Below, piece after piece: positions 23,466 to 35,102 of a stretch of DNA of 64,000 bases. Numbering within the stretch: position 1 is the stretch's first letter; the number at the start of each line of letters is the position of its first letter. A program made the position numbers and the translations under genes. The notes beneath the pieces were generated by a model. It did no database searches and had not been told where the DNA came from. It saw nothing but the letters and a program-made list of their open reading frames with translations. This stretch comes from Breviolum minutum Mf 1.05b.01. Lineage: Eukaryota > Sar > Dinophyceae > Suessiales > Symbiodiniaceae. The stretch is taken from the NCBI GenBank assembly GCA_000507305.1, contig DF239319.1, positions 353,803 to 417,802 of the forward strand, written 5' to 3'.

Positions 23466-24856
23466 CTGGAAGCGACCGTCGCGTCCCTTCCACACCATTG
23501 GCCTCTCACTCACGTGCAACAAAAATCAAACGGTGCACGCCTGAAGAGGATACATTCTGACATCGAGGTTCATTTCGAAGATGCTGGTTGGGACGGGGTA
23601 GTGGGTCCAACACCTGCGACCTCCAAAACAGGCTATGATATTCCACGCTTATAATATATACCTATATGCGGTATTGGATTCCGCTCCTTCTGCTTCGTGG
23701 GGCATTTCGAAAATGCAGGTGGATGTTTGGACCCTTGCCTGCTGGTAGCCTCGCATCACTGTTGCATCAGCCTGGTTTCCATACAAGACTTGAGTCATAG
23801 CAAGTCCAGTGCAACCGAGCCGTACTTAACAACACTTTTCAACTTTCACTGTCAATTAGGTACACTTAGAGAAAAAGACTTTGACGGGTTTCAATGTGTA
23901 TCTAGAATCTAGAATGCGAATGCGATGCATGCTACGTGACACTGCTGCATGCTGCTATGTGTGAGTGCTTGCCTCACATCTTGGGACTTTCACTGTGGAT
24001 CGTGAGATGACATGTTGCACAGGGCCAGCACCCCGAACCCTGACCTGCACGCCAGAGGCCCGGAATCCTTCTCCCCGCAAAATGGAGAACAAAGGTTGCA
24101 ACTCCTCAATGCACTTGGATGAATTGCTGTCCGAAATGAAAATACAGCCATCCGACCATTTATGAACACAGTCGTCCAAACAGGCCGCAAAAAGCATCTT
24201 TTTTCAATCCGAACCGGACCAAAGCGTCAGTGCACAAACATGCATCAGCACTGTGCAAACAGCCGCCCAATCTGTACACGGGCCTGTATCAATGCGCTTG
24301 AAACTTCTGGAGTTCACTCAAATCGGGCATCAACAGAAGTACACTGCATTCTTGTGATAGGGTTGGGATAATGATGCATGAAGTATGAAGTACAAGCTGA
24401 ATTTAAGATTTGTCATTTATCTCGCCCCATTGTGGAAAGCGATGCTTTGCCCTGGCGGCTGAAATTTGCTTGCTAAGTCGTCTGTACCATAGTGCCACGA
24501 CCCCAGGCACCAAAAAAAAAATCAAAGCTTGAAACGAACGGAGCCCCTTTACTGGCAGGCACCGCATGCTCATTGCTTCGGAACGGTTCTGGGTCCAATA
24601 GCCTGTTCTCCAGATTCTGGTGCATCAGGCGCCAGGCCCACATCAAAAAGAAAGCGCTGACCATGAGCTGTTTGTTCCAAACAGGACCTGTGAAGCTTGA
24701 TGAATTTCATAGCTGCTTCCGAATCCACCCCGCCTCGCAACTCGTCAACAGGTTTGAACCCCAAGTCGCTTCTGAACGCTTTCAGCCAGAACTCATTGTG
24801 GGGAGATAAGCCGAACGAATGAATCAACACACAAAATTGCTATGCTGACAAGTGAC

Positions 24857-26194
24857 TTTCTTGAAGCAAAGCTCGAGCCACATAGCAGCCGAATTGCGTT
24901 CTCGCAAGATCAAAAATGAAACGTGGTTGCCCCAAAGCATGGATCAGCATCTCGTGCTCACTTTGATTGCAATGTCTCAATGCCTTCTCGATGATGTAGC
25001 TGGAATTTTTGTGCGTAGCATATCTCCATGGGTCTCTAAGCAACTCTTTTGCAACTTGATCTTTTTGCCTGCAGCTACCGTTCTCTAACACAGACTCAAC
25101 CACATGGTGTGCAAAGTTGTGGCTGCACAGATTTGGCAAGTCCATGAACAACTCATCCACAAGCAGGGCAGTACTGGAGCTGGGGCAGAACTCCAGAAGT
25201 CTGCCTCATTTGGGGCCACGTTTTCAATCCCGCAAAATGGACTGGCATGAACTCATGAAGCAGGTGAAACAAAAATTTGGCCTTACGTAGACTGCTGCAA
25301 AGGCAAGAAAAAGGTACAGTAGAACAATGAAAGTCCTTTGTAAGACAAAGTAGACAAAATCTAAATCCAAATTGTTTCTGTTTCAACTGGGCTGCAAAAA
25401 ATCCTGCATGCAAAGCGGTGCTTGGCCACCCGAACAGCATTCCCAGTTAGCTCCTGGGCCACGAACGCACTGGAAGCCGTGGAAAGGTGAGACACCACCT
25501 TTTGGATCACGTAGTTGGCATAGGGACACATCACGGCTTCAAGCACATGCCCACGCAACTCTGTTGCTAATTCAGCTGCATCTCGAGTTCCTAATTCGAA
25601 GACTTCTTGGACCATGCGGCAGCCTACCTCATTCTGAGCCCAAGCCCAGACATGATTCTTCAACATGGCAATAGTTGCTGCAGGGTCTTCCTTCAATAGA
25701 GAACGAAAGTCATCGATGCGTGGCACTGAGAGTTCTCGAGTTTGGGAGATCTTAACCCGCTCAGCTGCACGCTTCCTCCTCAGCCGCCTCGCCGTGCTGG
25801 CGGTGACACGTGGCCTCTCAGGCTCATCGCTCTCGTCTGGCACTTCTGTTCGTGGCGTCATTGGATCGGGGATGTTCTGCGACTCTGGAAGTGGCGGACA
25901 TTGCGACAAAGCTGGCTTTTCAGGCAGAGTTGGCGCTTGCGCACCAGTGACAACGGAGAGCGGTTGTGGCCAAATAGCCATCGCATAGTTCGCCTGGCCA
26001 TTACCTGTGCTTGGGTGTGCCACGTTCATGTAATCTCGGTCCGCGGGGAGCAAAAGAAAGACTTGCTGAGGCTGCGTCATGGGCATCTGATCCGTTCCCA
26101 TCTCGGTACGCATTGCTGTCAAAAGGAAGGCAAAATGCCAAGAAAGCAAGTGCTCCTGACTGTGCTGCACTGCAAGTCTTACCTTCTGAGCCAA
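24857..26194 (-). CDS. Pumilio/PUF-repeat RNA-binding protein
   Basis: Sequence-specific RNA-binding protein, expected to act on mRNA stability or translation. Exon 1 runs from upstream to 25404. It has a Pro/Thr-rich N-terminal part, a basic STARRLRRKRAAERV segment, then repeats NEVGCRMVQEVFE and CPYANYVIQKVV and the start of a third (AKHRFACR). Exon 2 (25200-24857) completes it (LLEFC) and adds SHNFAHHVVESVL, KNSSYIIEKAL and TQFGCYVARALLQ. That makes six clear repeats; the classical domain has eight, so one or two may be missing, diverged or in unseen exons. The intron between them starts with GA (TGCAG|GAT) and ends GCAG; only this choice keeps the ACR-LLEF repeat in frame. The start at 26194 is the frame limit, not a proven initiation site, and more 5' exons are possible. 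Confidence 0.88.
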
Positions 26195-26199
26195 GAGCA

Positions 26200-28095
26200 G
26201 TCTTTATCACTGATTCTTGCTCACACCTGTACATGGATTCCATGACTTACAGCAATTACCATTAGGATTTACTGGTGCCTCTATCACAGATTTATGAGCT
26301 GAAACTGGATGAAGGCTTCAGGGTGTCAATTCCAAATTTTAGGTCTGAGATCCCCTTGCCTCAAGCCTTTGTGATTTTGAAGGTCAGAACTTAACAAAGT
26401 CTTTCTATCTTTTCAACTAGGCGTCGCTACTTCAAACCTGGGAAATTTTGCAGCCAGGTCTCTGAGCTCGTGAGACCTGTTTGGTAAACACGGTGATCCT
26501 CCCGTGGAAGCTTCAGCACCTCAACTGCACTTTTGACCCATTTGAACCTCAGCCTTCCCAAAACAAGCTCCTATAGCATCCTAGTGCCACAGAGCAACGC
26601 GCAGCATGACAAAAAGAAGGTGCTTGCACACACCACCTCCCTTCGCGAAATCGAGACCTGAGCTTTGCCAGCACGTCAACAATCATAAACACACAGCTGT
26701 GGCAGAAACTGCAAGTGACAGCAAGTGCATAGAGCATGGCACATCTTGTCCAGTTTTACGTAGTCCCACACTGACAGTCTCTGACAGTCTCTAATATCCT
26801 GCCAGGTGGCAAGAGCAAGAATTCCCTGAAGGACGAAGCTCCACGTGATAAACGTTGCCAGTGCTTCCCAGCACATCCTTGACATTCATTCTCACACAGT
26901 CACACAAGTGACAGCCTACAGTATTTGCGTGATGTATGCCTCTGAATTCAAGCACGACACCATATATTTGACACAGGCTTGGGCTCCATAGCTAGTATAT
27001 CCGATAAGTAGCCCTCCGGATCCCTCCTTTCGATTCTCATGCCCTTCCTGGCCTTTCAATGCCGAATCTTGTCATGCCGGTAGAATCTATGTGAATTAAT
27101 CAACATGTCGCCTGCCAGTCCGCCAGTCCATCTGTCGATCTGCCCTATCGATTGACATTTGCCACAAAAACATAGTATACTTTCCTCTCCTATAATATGG
27201 GAGTCAAGCGCCAAAACGAAAACCTGAACAACTCGATTAACAAGTGCGTGGTATATGCACATGTGTATGGAGGCATGGACTTCTGATTTTGTGTGCCTAG
27301 CTACCATTGGAATGGTGCGTCAACCGTTCTGTGGGCTGCGCCCGCCCAAACAAAAAAAGACATCGCCAACCATACAAAGCCTGTCAACACGTGGATTTGC
27401 CAAAAGTCCAACTTCTCTCCATCTCCATCTGCTTGCCGCAAAAGAAAGTAAAGCCGGTGGGAAAATGCACGATCGATGCGTTCCTCAACACGCAACACTC
27501 ACCAAACAAAGATAACCAGACAAGGGCCAAACACAAACGCGGTGCTTTTTGGAACCTCGTTTAAACGGATTTAATCGTATCTGATTATCCGGCCTCACAA
27601 TCACCTCTTCAAGACTTCTTTGTGATTTTTGTGAATTGAAGTTCGGAATGCATGCTCATCTGTTCTGCTGGTCACCGTCGTTGCGGATGATACAATAAAT
27701 GTAATAGATGCAGTGTGTACGCAAATGTGTTTTACTACATGCATCACGTATCCCATGCCTGATACATAGATGAATGATTTCGTTGTGTTCCCATGTCCCC
27801 ATTTGATGCAATCGTCCTGCACGCGAGCACTTGGCTTCGGGATGAATCGTGCTGGCCGCTTCTCTCCGGGCTGCTTGGGATCCTTCACATATGTGCAGCA
27901 GAAATAGCTTGGCACACGAGCGGAAGTTCCAAGGAAAGAAACCGTCAAGATTGATTGAAAATGATGGAAGACGAGGACCAAAATGATTCTGGCAGACTCC
28001 CTTGCACAATGCTCAACCATGGTCGAACTACGTTTTGTGCAACAGGAAGTCAGTGCTGTCTTGGTTCAGAGTCTACTGAGTCTACTGCTTGGTTT
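26200..28095. other. no identifiable gene
   Basis: Short open frames only. A minus-strand frame around 27.80-27.90 kb (DPKQPGEKRPARFIPK) could be a single exon or the 3' end of the lysine-rich gene, but nothing confirms it. No RNA gene was recognised. Confidence 0.45.
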
Positions 28096-28098
28096 GTC

Positions 28099-28825
28099 TC
28101 ACAGAACTGCCCTCGCCTTAGGACCCTCAGTCTTTGACCGCTTGGAGGAACTGCCATCGGCCTTGACCCTGCGCTTGCTTCTCGCCTTGGGCGCAGGCTC
28201 CTGATGTTGAGCCATGCCGTTGAAAGTTTGGGAAGAAACTTCAGACTCGAAGACTTGACAGATTTAAGTCAAGGGAAACGAACTAACATTTAGATATGTA
28301 TCTTTCTGGTCTTTGTATACACTACTACTATCTACATCCATGGAATCCAGTGAAGCACTTCCAAATGGCTACAGGCAGTCACTGTAGATGCTTTTGCCCA
28401 TCTTGTGTACTTTCAGCCAGGCGCAGTCCTGCTTGGGTCTTACACCCAAATGCTTCAAGACTGGTGCCTGAGGCGATTCTCTATATCAGGATCTGGACTT
28501 CAGATTGTACAAATGAAAGTCTGTACCAAACCACCAAAGCACGCCACAGCTTCTGATTCCCTCAATAAACCATGTAGATGAAGATGACCAACCAACAAGA
28601 ATCAAGTGAAGCATTTGAGCGCTAGCTATTCTGGGATTCTAGGAAGGACGCCAACAAAATGAAGTAGCTTGAGGACTCTGCTTTTTGCCGCCCAACTCTC
28701 AAGACAATTTCCAGAACTGGAACGGCTCAGATTGCCTGCGCGTCCTTCATTGGCTTGCCCTTTCCCTTTCCTTTGCCTTTGGCTTTCGAACTTTTCTTTG
28801 AGGCTGTGCGCGCCTTTTGCGGGGC
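28099..28825 (-). CDS. lysine-rich, probably nuclear protein (last two exons)
   Basis: Exon 28825-28736 (30 codons) encodes APQKARTASKKSSKAKGKGK and more KGK repeats, ending KPMKDAQ. Exon 28200-28099 (34 codons including TGA) encodes EPAPKARSKRRVKADGSSSK, then RSKTEGPKARAVL and stop. Both are phase 0 and join cleanly across an intron with a GC donor (CGCAG|GC) and an ATCAG acceptor. Composition (Lys, Ala, Ser, Arg) looks like a histone-H1-like tail or nuclear-localisation region. I do not recognise the family. A further upstream exon near 28.91-28.95 kb (Lys/Gly-rich, with a GTGAGT donor) is likely, but the phases do not match directly, so another exon lies between or I have misread that one. 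Confidence 0.55.
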
Positions 28826-29242
28826 CTTCCGCTCTCAGCAACAAGATGGTGGTTTTCTTAATTTACCATAGATGAGGTTTGTATCTGCATCATCTGGGCC
28901 CTTCCACTCACCTTTGGCTTTGGGTTGCTTACCCTCGTATTTCAGAAGAAGGCAGTCAATTCGGGACAAAGTTCCCCTCCGTTCACATTTAGGAAGCAAA
29001 CAACTCGGTCCTTCTGCTCACGAGACTTTGGTGTTGAAGACTCAAAAAAACGCAATAGCCTCCGGTCGGATGGCCAAGCAGGACATTCTAGGTGACATTG
29101 ATCCTCAACACTCAGCACCCATGTTCTCCAACGCCTCTTCTGCTGGTCGACATCCACATTCCGCAAGTCATCCACCACATCCTCATGGTACGGCTTGCTG
29201 GCACATAAAGCAAATGCCTTTACACTCCAAAGTTGGGTTTAC

Positions 29243-29272
29243 ATTTAATATATATATATATATATATATATC
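29243..29272. repeat. (TA)n microsatellite
   Basis: Perfect TA dinucleotide run seen directly. Confidence 0.95.
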
Positions 29273-29299
29273 CTCATCTCGGGTATTTACTTAGGCGTC

Positions 29300-32078
29300 C
29301 AATCCAGACTCAGCAACAGAAAACGTAAACCACGTTCATTCAACCAATCAAATCCCCTTTCCTCATCAAGAGAAGCAGTTGAAATACACTTCTTCTCTTC
29401 CAGTGCATCTTTCTCCTCATCCTGGAATTTTGCACGGCATGACCCGTCACATCAACACTTCAAATCCCACACCTTGCCCAGTCAAATCTGGGAGGGCTGC
29501 CCATCAGACCCGTGCGACAACAACATCAACACCAATCATCGGAGAAAGGCTCCTGGATATCAAGGTCCACCACTGGGCAACCTTGCAGCAGGAAAGGACA
29601 GGATGAGCACAAAACAAAAGGCCTTACTGTATACATTTGTGACTCCTTACGTATGTGGCTGTGTCTCAAATGATGATCCCCCAAATCCATTACTGTACAG
29701 ATTTCTAGGAAATTTGGTCGCGGAACTTTGAGCCATCCCCACATACTCACGTCTCAGCTTTGAAAAAATTGACAAAAGCTTCCATCAAGATTGATCAAGC
29801 GACACTTGATATTTCCAAAATATGCAGGTGCCTCGGCAGGGGACTGTCGTACAACTGTGCTTCTTCTGCTTCTCTTCTTAAGCTATAATGTCAGCCGAGC
29901 ACACTCAGCATCACGCACACACAACGCCACAACGCCTTGCAACAAAGATCAACACTACTATTCACCTCTGTAGATCTATGATCTTCTCCCCCCATGCGGG
30001 AATGCCCGAAGTGGCGCAAGCTTTACTATTCTGCTATGAACTGCGCGAAGTTCTCCTTTTTCGCAAGGCTTATACAGACAAACCCGCAGGCCTTCTTGAA
30101 AGCCAAAGCTGGAAACTTCGCGGGGTTGCTTTCCAAAAACTTGAAATTTTCCTTCGAAAACTAAACAGGCTTGTCTACTGACACACCAGCAGTCGAGCTA
30201 CCACGCTTGCAGTACTGGATGAGGATGATCCACTTGCCGTGGTCGAATCCTGCAACCACAAAGGTATGCTGCGGTGTGCATAGCTGGAGGTCTCGAGTCA
30301 AGTTTCCGGACATCAGAAGCTCTTCACATTACAATTCTTCACCTACAGTAGATTGACAAATGGGAGGTAGACGATGCACAAGTGCATAGGTGTCCACATG
30401 TCTCTTATCGGAGCTTTGTCAAATGCGGATGAGAACATTAAACAAAAGAGAATCTGCTTTTCAATAAGTCAATAAGCTTCACCCAACACCCGGCACCTCA
30501 GATTCGAGATCAAGAGCCACCTGCCTACCAAGGAAGCGCAGTCACACTTCAAGTGAATCAACCCACTGATATTCACCTTCACTGTTGCTAAGAAAACTTT
30601 CAAGCCCGAAAAGCCTTCCTTAGATTCTCAAGAGCTGCTAGCTGCTAAGCGTGTGAACCGGAATGACTAGAATCTAGAAATGCACTGTGGTGCGGATCCT
30701 CTTGCAATGGCCTGGCGGTGAGCATCCACCTCTGCACAGACTTGGATCGCCTGCGGATTCAACCAATAGTGCAGCACCAATGTGACCCAATGGGTGGAGG
30801 CCACTCGTCAAACTTGAGAGTCCCATTCGATTGGAAAAAGGGGGAGTTCCATGGATGTGCCTTACAAGCAAGCTCTATATTGCACGTTTTCATCCGCACA
30901 ACCAGCAGCAGGAGAAAGGTGCATCTGTGTGTACTCACCCTGAAATTGACCCAAAAAAAATGTGATTCCTTTTGGGTGACGATGAACTCTTACTAAAAAA
31001 ATGATGGCTGAAAAAACAATATATCAAAATGTAGTTGAACTTCCGGGGATTATACATAACAAGACAATAATTATATATATACACACATACAGATGTGCCG
31101 CAAATCAAGAATCCTGCTACTGCCCAGTCCTCAGGGCTTCTGCCGTAGTCTCACTTGCTGACGTTTCTTTGCAAGCAGTCTTGCTCAGCGAAAGGACATC
31201 TACAAAAGCTTCAGATGCCTCACTTTGCACTTGATGCAATAGTTGCTGACCTCCCTGTATCATGTGTGTGTGGACTGCCTGCGTAATATGCCACATCTTT
31301 TTGTGCAAATGTGCTTGTCCGAAGACTTCAAGAAAGAATCGCAGAAGCGAAGTTTTCAAACAAGTTCAAAACCGTGTGAGCCAACAAATTTGCCACTCAC
31401 TTTCAGCAATGGCAAGGCCTCAATTTTGCAATGTTTGCTTGAAGATGAAGAAGTTCCACCAAGATAGTGATCCATGCGTTCCTTGCCAGAACTGCTGCGT
31501 GATGCTTACCTATCATGCACTTACTCTTGCTTTCGGCCACACACTTCACAGTACCCTCTAGAATTGTGGTCTCAGGCTATCACAGGCCAACTTATTAGTT
31601 CTCTCTGCCTCTACTTAATATAATTCCGGTATAAATTTATAAACCTACTTGATCCTACTTGCAAATGCAATGGTGGTCATCTGCAAATTTGTGGAGGTAA
31701 ACAGTAGGACTTCCAAATACAGCAAGGGTTTAAGCATTAATTTTGGGCTGATGGCTGGCTGGACCAGGAAGCTTGAGAAACTAGGTGCTCCCGATGCCAA
31801 GAATCTGGATCACCTTTAAGATCCAGCACATCCAAGAAAGGTGCCATCATGCGCTCTTTACTCTCGCGTGTTTCCTCGGGGGCTCCACACTCACACTTTC
31901 GTCACATGTCAACGGAGGTTAAGACTGAACAGGCCAGCAGGTTTTTGTGGGGCCAAGTATCCCCCAAAAAGCACTCTTATATGCACATATTTTATATGTA
32001 TATATATATGTATCATCTGCTATGATATCATCTGCTATGTAACTGGTGCACGCCATGTCTGACGTTCGCAAAGCCTGG
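29300..32078. other. no identifiable gene; a few exon-like minus-strand frames
   Basis: Exon-like but unassigned minus-strand peptides occur near 31.12-31.24 kb (EASEAFVDVLSLSKTACKET) and 30.70-30.76 kb (AIQVCAEVDAHRQAIARG). They may be 3' exons of the SNM1-type gene or a separate gene. AT-rich microsatellite near 31.98-32.04 kb. Confidence 0.4.
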
Positions 32079-32079
32079 T

Positions 32080-35000
32080 GTGTGACAGCCTCAAGCTCGA
32101 ATCGTGCTTTCGCTGCCGAAGATTCGGAGTTGACTGTGGGAACCAAGCGCCTGGGACGGATGTCCCTCACCAGGGCTTGCAATTCATCGAAGGAGCTGTG
32201 CTCACCTACAGTTCCCAAACTCAAGCTCAGCAACAAGAGCTTACTTTTCAGAAATTACATGCAATGGCATGACCCTTTGAAGGCAAAGACCAAGTTGCTG
32301 TAGGGCACGCTGTATACCCTGGTTCGACCATCATTTTCAATCCAGCATCTGCACCCAGTGCTCCTGGCTGCTGCTGAAGACTATGACCTTTTTGGGGGGG
32401 TGTGCCTCCTACTGTCAGTGCAATCCTTATCTTTTGTGAACAAATAGCCAAACCTAGTTGACAAGACGTTGGCGAAACAACCCTTTTTTGATCCGAGATT
32501 CCCTTGTGACATAGCTTTCGGAGACCAAGACCACCCAGTAGGACTGAATGCAACCACTGCCTGACAGGTAGTAAAGAACTCAGAAACACATTGCAACGCA
32601 TCGAGGTGTCCTTGCAACCCACTCTTATATGACAAGGAACATCTACAGTAAGATACCTATGCATATTACGAATCAACAATCATCAAAGTAAATCATCCCC
32701 CGATTCAGGGGCAGCATGTGCGGAATTCATTTGACGGAAGAAACTGAAGCCTCGAACTTGCCCTTGGTAGAGTCGAGGAAATGTTTCAGAACGTCATGGG
32801 CAAGACCGCCCAATGCCTCTAGAGCCAGGGAGGAAAAGTGGGACGGTCTGTCATTGCCAAACCTGCTGAGACCATCCAACCAACCTTTCACAAGCTGCGA
32901 AAAGTTGCCAGATGTAACTGGAGTAACGGGTTCACGGTGCTCACTACTTTGTGTTGTATCTATTCCGTGGGCATGTCATGGTAGCGTCCGCAACAAGGAA
33001 TCACAACTGTCGATGAAGGGATGGAGTAGCTTAATCAGTCACTCAGCGCTGCCCAGGACCTGCGCTGAGTCATGTCAGAGCCCAGGCACACACATCCAAA
33101 CGCAGCAGCCCTCCTTGTCGATGCTCCACAAAGGACGGCCGTCAATGGACAACTTCTCATCGCCCCAGCCTCAAATTCTAACCCACTGGGCATACAGTAA
33201 CCTTTCTTCCTGTATATATTCGTAGATTATTCGTAGGAAATATTAAAAACAAATCTTCTTTGATGGATTTCTTGGAAAAAGTGCACCTGACTGCAGCATG
33301 TCATTTCACTTCCCGGCTATAGATATAGCATCTGAAAATTGCTAATGGCATTCAGAGACCGAAGCGCCTGCAAGCTGAATGACTTTCCAACGCCTCTGCT
33401 CAACATAAACAGAGGAATGGGCAGCCTCAGCGACAGCCTGGGCAGCCTTCTCCTGAAGATCAGGGCTAATGGTGGCATACAGGCACGGACCAAGATCCTA
33501 CAATAAGTTGGAAATTGAAAATCTTTGCAACTATAAATTCAGCTGCATCATCAAATCAGGACTTTTTGCTCCATGTAAAAAGATGTAGATAAAAAGTACC
33601 ACCTCGCATCTACCTGTAAAACCCAAACACAGCTGCCAACTCAGTTTTCATCTTGAATTATTTTAGCATCCTCAATGAATTTCGTCCCACCCCCACTTTG
33701 CAACACATTCCACTTGCCAAAACCACTCCAACGTGGTTCCATCGATCCTTTCCAATCTGATAGCATCCAACCTAGCACTGATCGCTCGCAAAATTCCAGA
33801 AACATCAGAAGCATCTGCACTCGCAAGACCTTATTTTGACCAAGGCGCCACAAAGAGTGTCTTTGCCTCTCTTTCCAGCTCTTTGCTTGTGATCTCGCTC
33901 AACCATTGACAGGCCACCGGCTGTGGCACAAATCTCCAGCGAGAGGAGCAGTAGGTCGTGTCCAGAAACAACTCCTTGGCAGGAGAAACAGCGACATTTT
34001 CATACAATTGCCATCGCCGCAGCAATGTGCTGCAAAAACCACCCGAGTGAGATCTTGTCTCTGCCTCCCGGCCTGGCAAATGTTAGTATCTAATATCTAG
34101 CATCACCGAAGTCACCGAAGTCACCCAAGTCACCCAGTCCAAGGCTTGGTATCATCGGGGCACCGTGACATTTCGGTGCCCGAGCCACCGCTGCAAACTT
34201 TTCCTGGTCTCTTCTGATGCTCGGCAATCACCTCCAAGTGAAGATCTATATCTTTAAAATGCAGTCTACGGTGCGTGATGCTCAATACTTGGGTTCGGCA
34301 GAAAAAAATATGATTCGATGACCACTTCAACGCTGCAAAATTTTCAATTTCACTTTCTTTGTCTAGGAAACTCGCAGGATCACGCAACACTTGGTTTGCA
34401 AGACTCTCCCTGCGCCAGCGGCGCAACTCCCACCTGTATGTAAAATCAGTCCTTCCATAATGCCTGGGGCTTCAAAAGCAGCCATGGCGCTCCCCGGGCA
34501 GTGCCCTGCATCCAAAAACGTCAAAGAGACGCCTTCCACCTGAGAGTATTCTCCCAAAGCGGTGCTTGGAAAATGAAATGCAACATACCAAAGGATAGCT
34601 AATGTAGATATAGCATACACAGGTATACACATACTGCTGCAGCTACTTCTGCTGCTCGTGCCAAATATTGATGGCTGATTGCAAGTCTCCAACCTTTGGC
34701 CCCCATAAACCTGCTGGGGGTATATATTACTGCGAAGCTAGCACGGGTATTTAAATGAGTCAAGAACATGGAACTAAGATGAACAACACCAAAGCTTGTG
34801 CGCATTCCCAGGTGCTTGCAATGTCTCTTCCAAGGATAGTGCAACAACACGTGAAGAATCCACCCCCATCATGTTGGTGATGAGTGCCGCTGTCACATCC
34901 TGATTTGCAAACGTGATGCTGTCAACACATAGCTGACGACTGCACAAATAACAAATCGACACCGCACTTCAAAACAACCCCTTTCTCTACACTTGCTAGC

Positions 35001-35102
35001 AGGAAACGGTGCAATATATCGTACCCGAGTCAAACGCTCGTGTAAGGCCCACTGTGTGGTCACTATGGAAGTGGGTGAGCACGTAGTGTTTGACATTCTC
35101 AC
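32080..35102 (-). CDS. SNM1/DCLRE1-type DNA cross-link repair nuclease (MBL + DRMBL)
   Basis: Metallo-beta-lactamase-fold 5' exonuclease of the SNM1/Artemis group, acting on DNA cross-links or ends in the nucleus. Exons: 35102-35008 with metal site THFHSDHTVGL; 34899-34816 (TAALITNMMGVDSSRVV); 34539-34434 with LTFLDAGHCPGSAM and LILHTG; 33974-33849 with LFLDTTYC; 33497-33368 (VYVEQRRWKVIQLAG); about 32615-32490 with AVVAFSPTGWSW; 32318-32299 (VYSVPY); 32205-about 32080 with EHSSFDELQALVRDIRPRRL and VPTVN, the DRMBL signature. HxHxDH, HCPG, LDTTY, PTGW and HSSF appear in the right order. Introns after 34816, 33849, 33368 and 32299 use GC donors, three of them checked by phase. Oddity: after HTG the next family-like residues (LRRWRRES) are two bases out of frame near 34433, either a draft error or a small unseen intron. 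Start codon and C-terminus not located. Confidence 0.9.
32727..32894 (-). CDS. terminal exon of an unidentified protein inside the SNM1 gene
   Basis: 56 codons ending in TGA, after a CGCAG acceptor. The peptide has a clear coding character: LVKGWLDGLSRFGNDRPSHF, then LALEALGGLAHDVLKHFL, then KGKFEASVSS. It lies between the SNM1 exons encoding VYVEQRRW and SPTGW, on the same strand. Either an alternative 3' end of that gene, a nested gene, or a leftover exon of an inserted sequence. The opposite-strand open frame over 32716-33225 is less protein-like, so I treat it as the shadow. Confidence 0.45.
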   Translation of the reverse strand, partial: LVKGWLDGLSRFGNDRPSHFSSLALEALGGLAHDVLKHFLDSTKGKFEASVSSVK

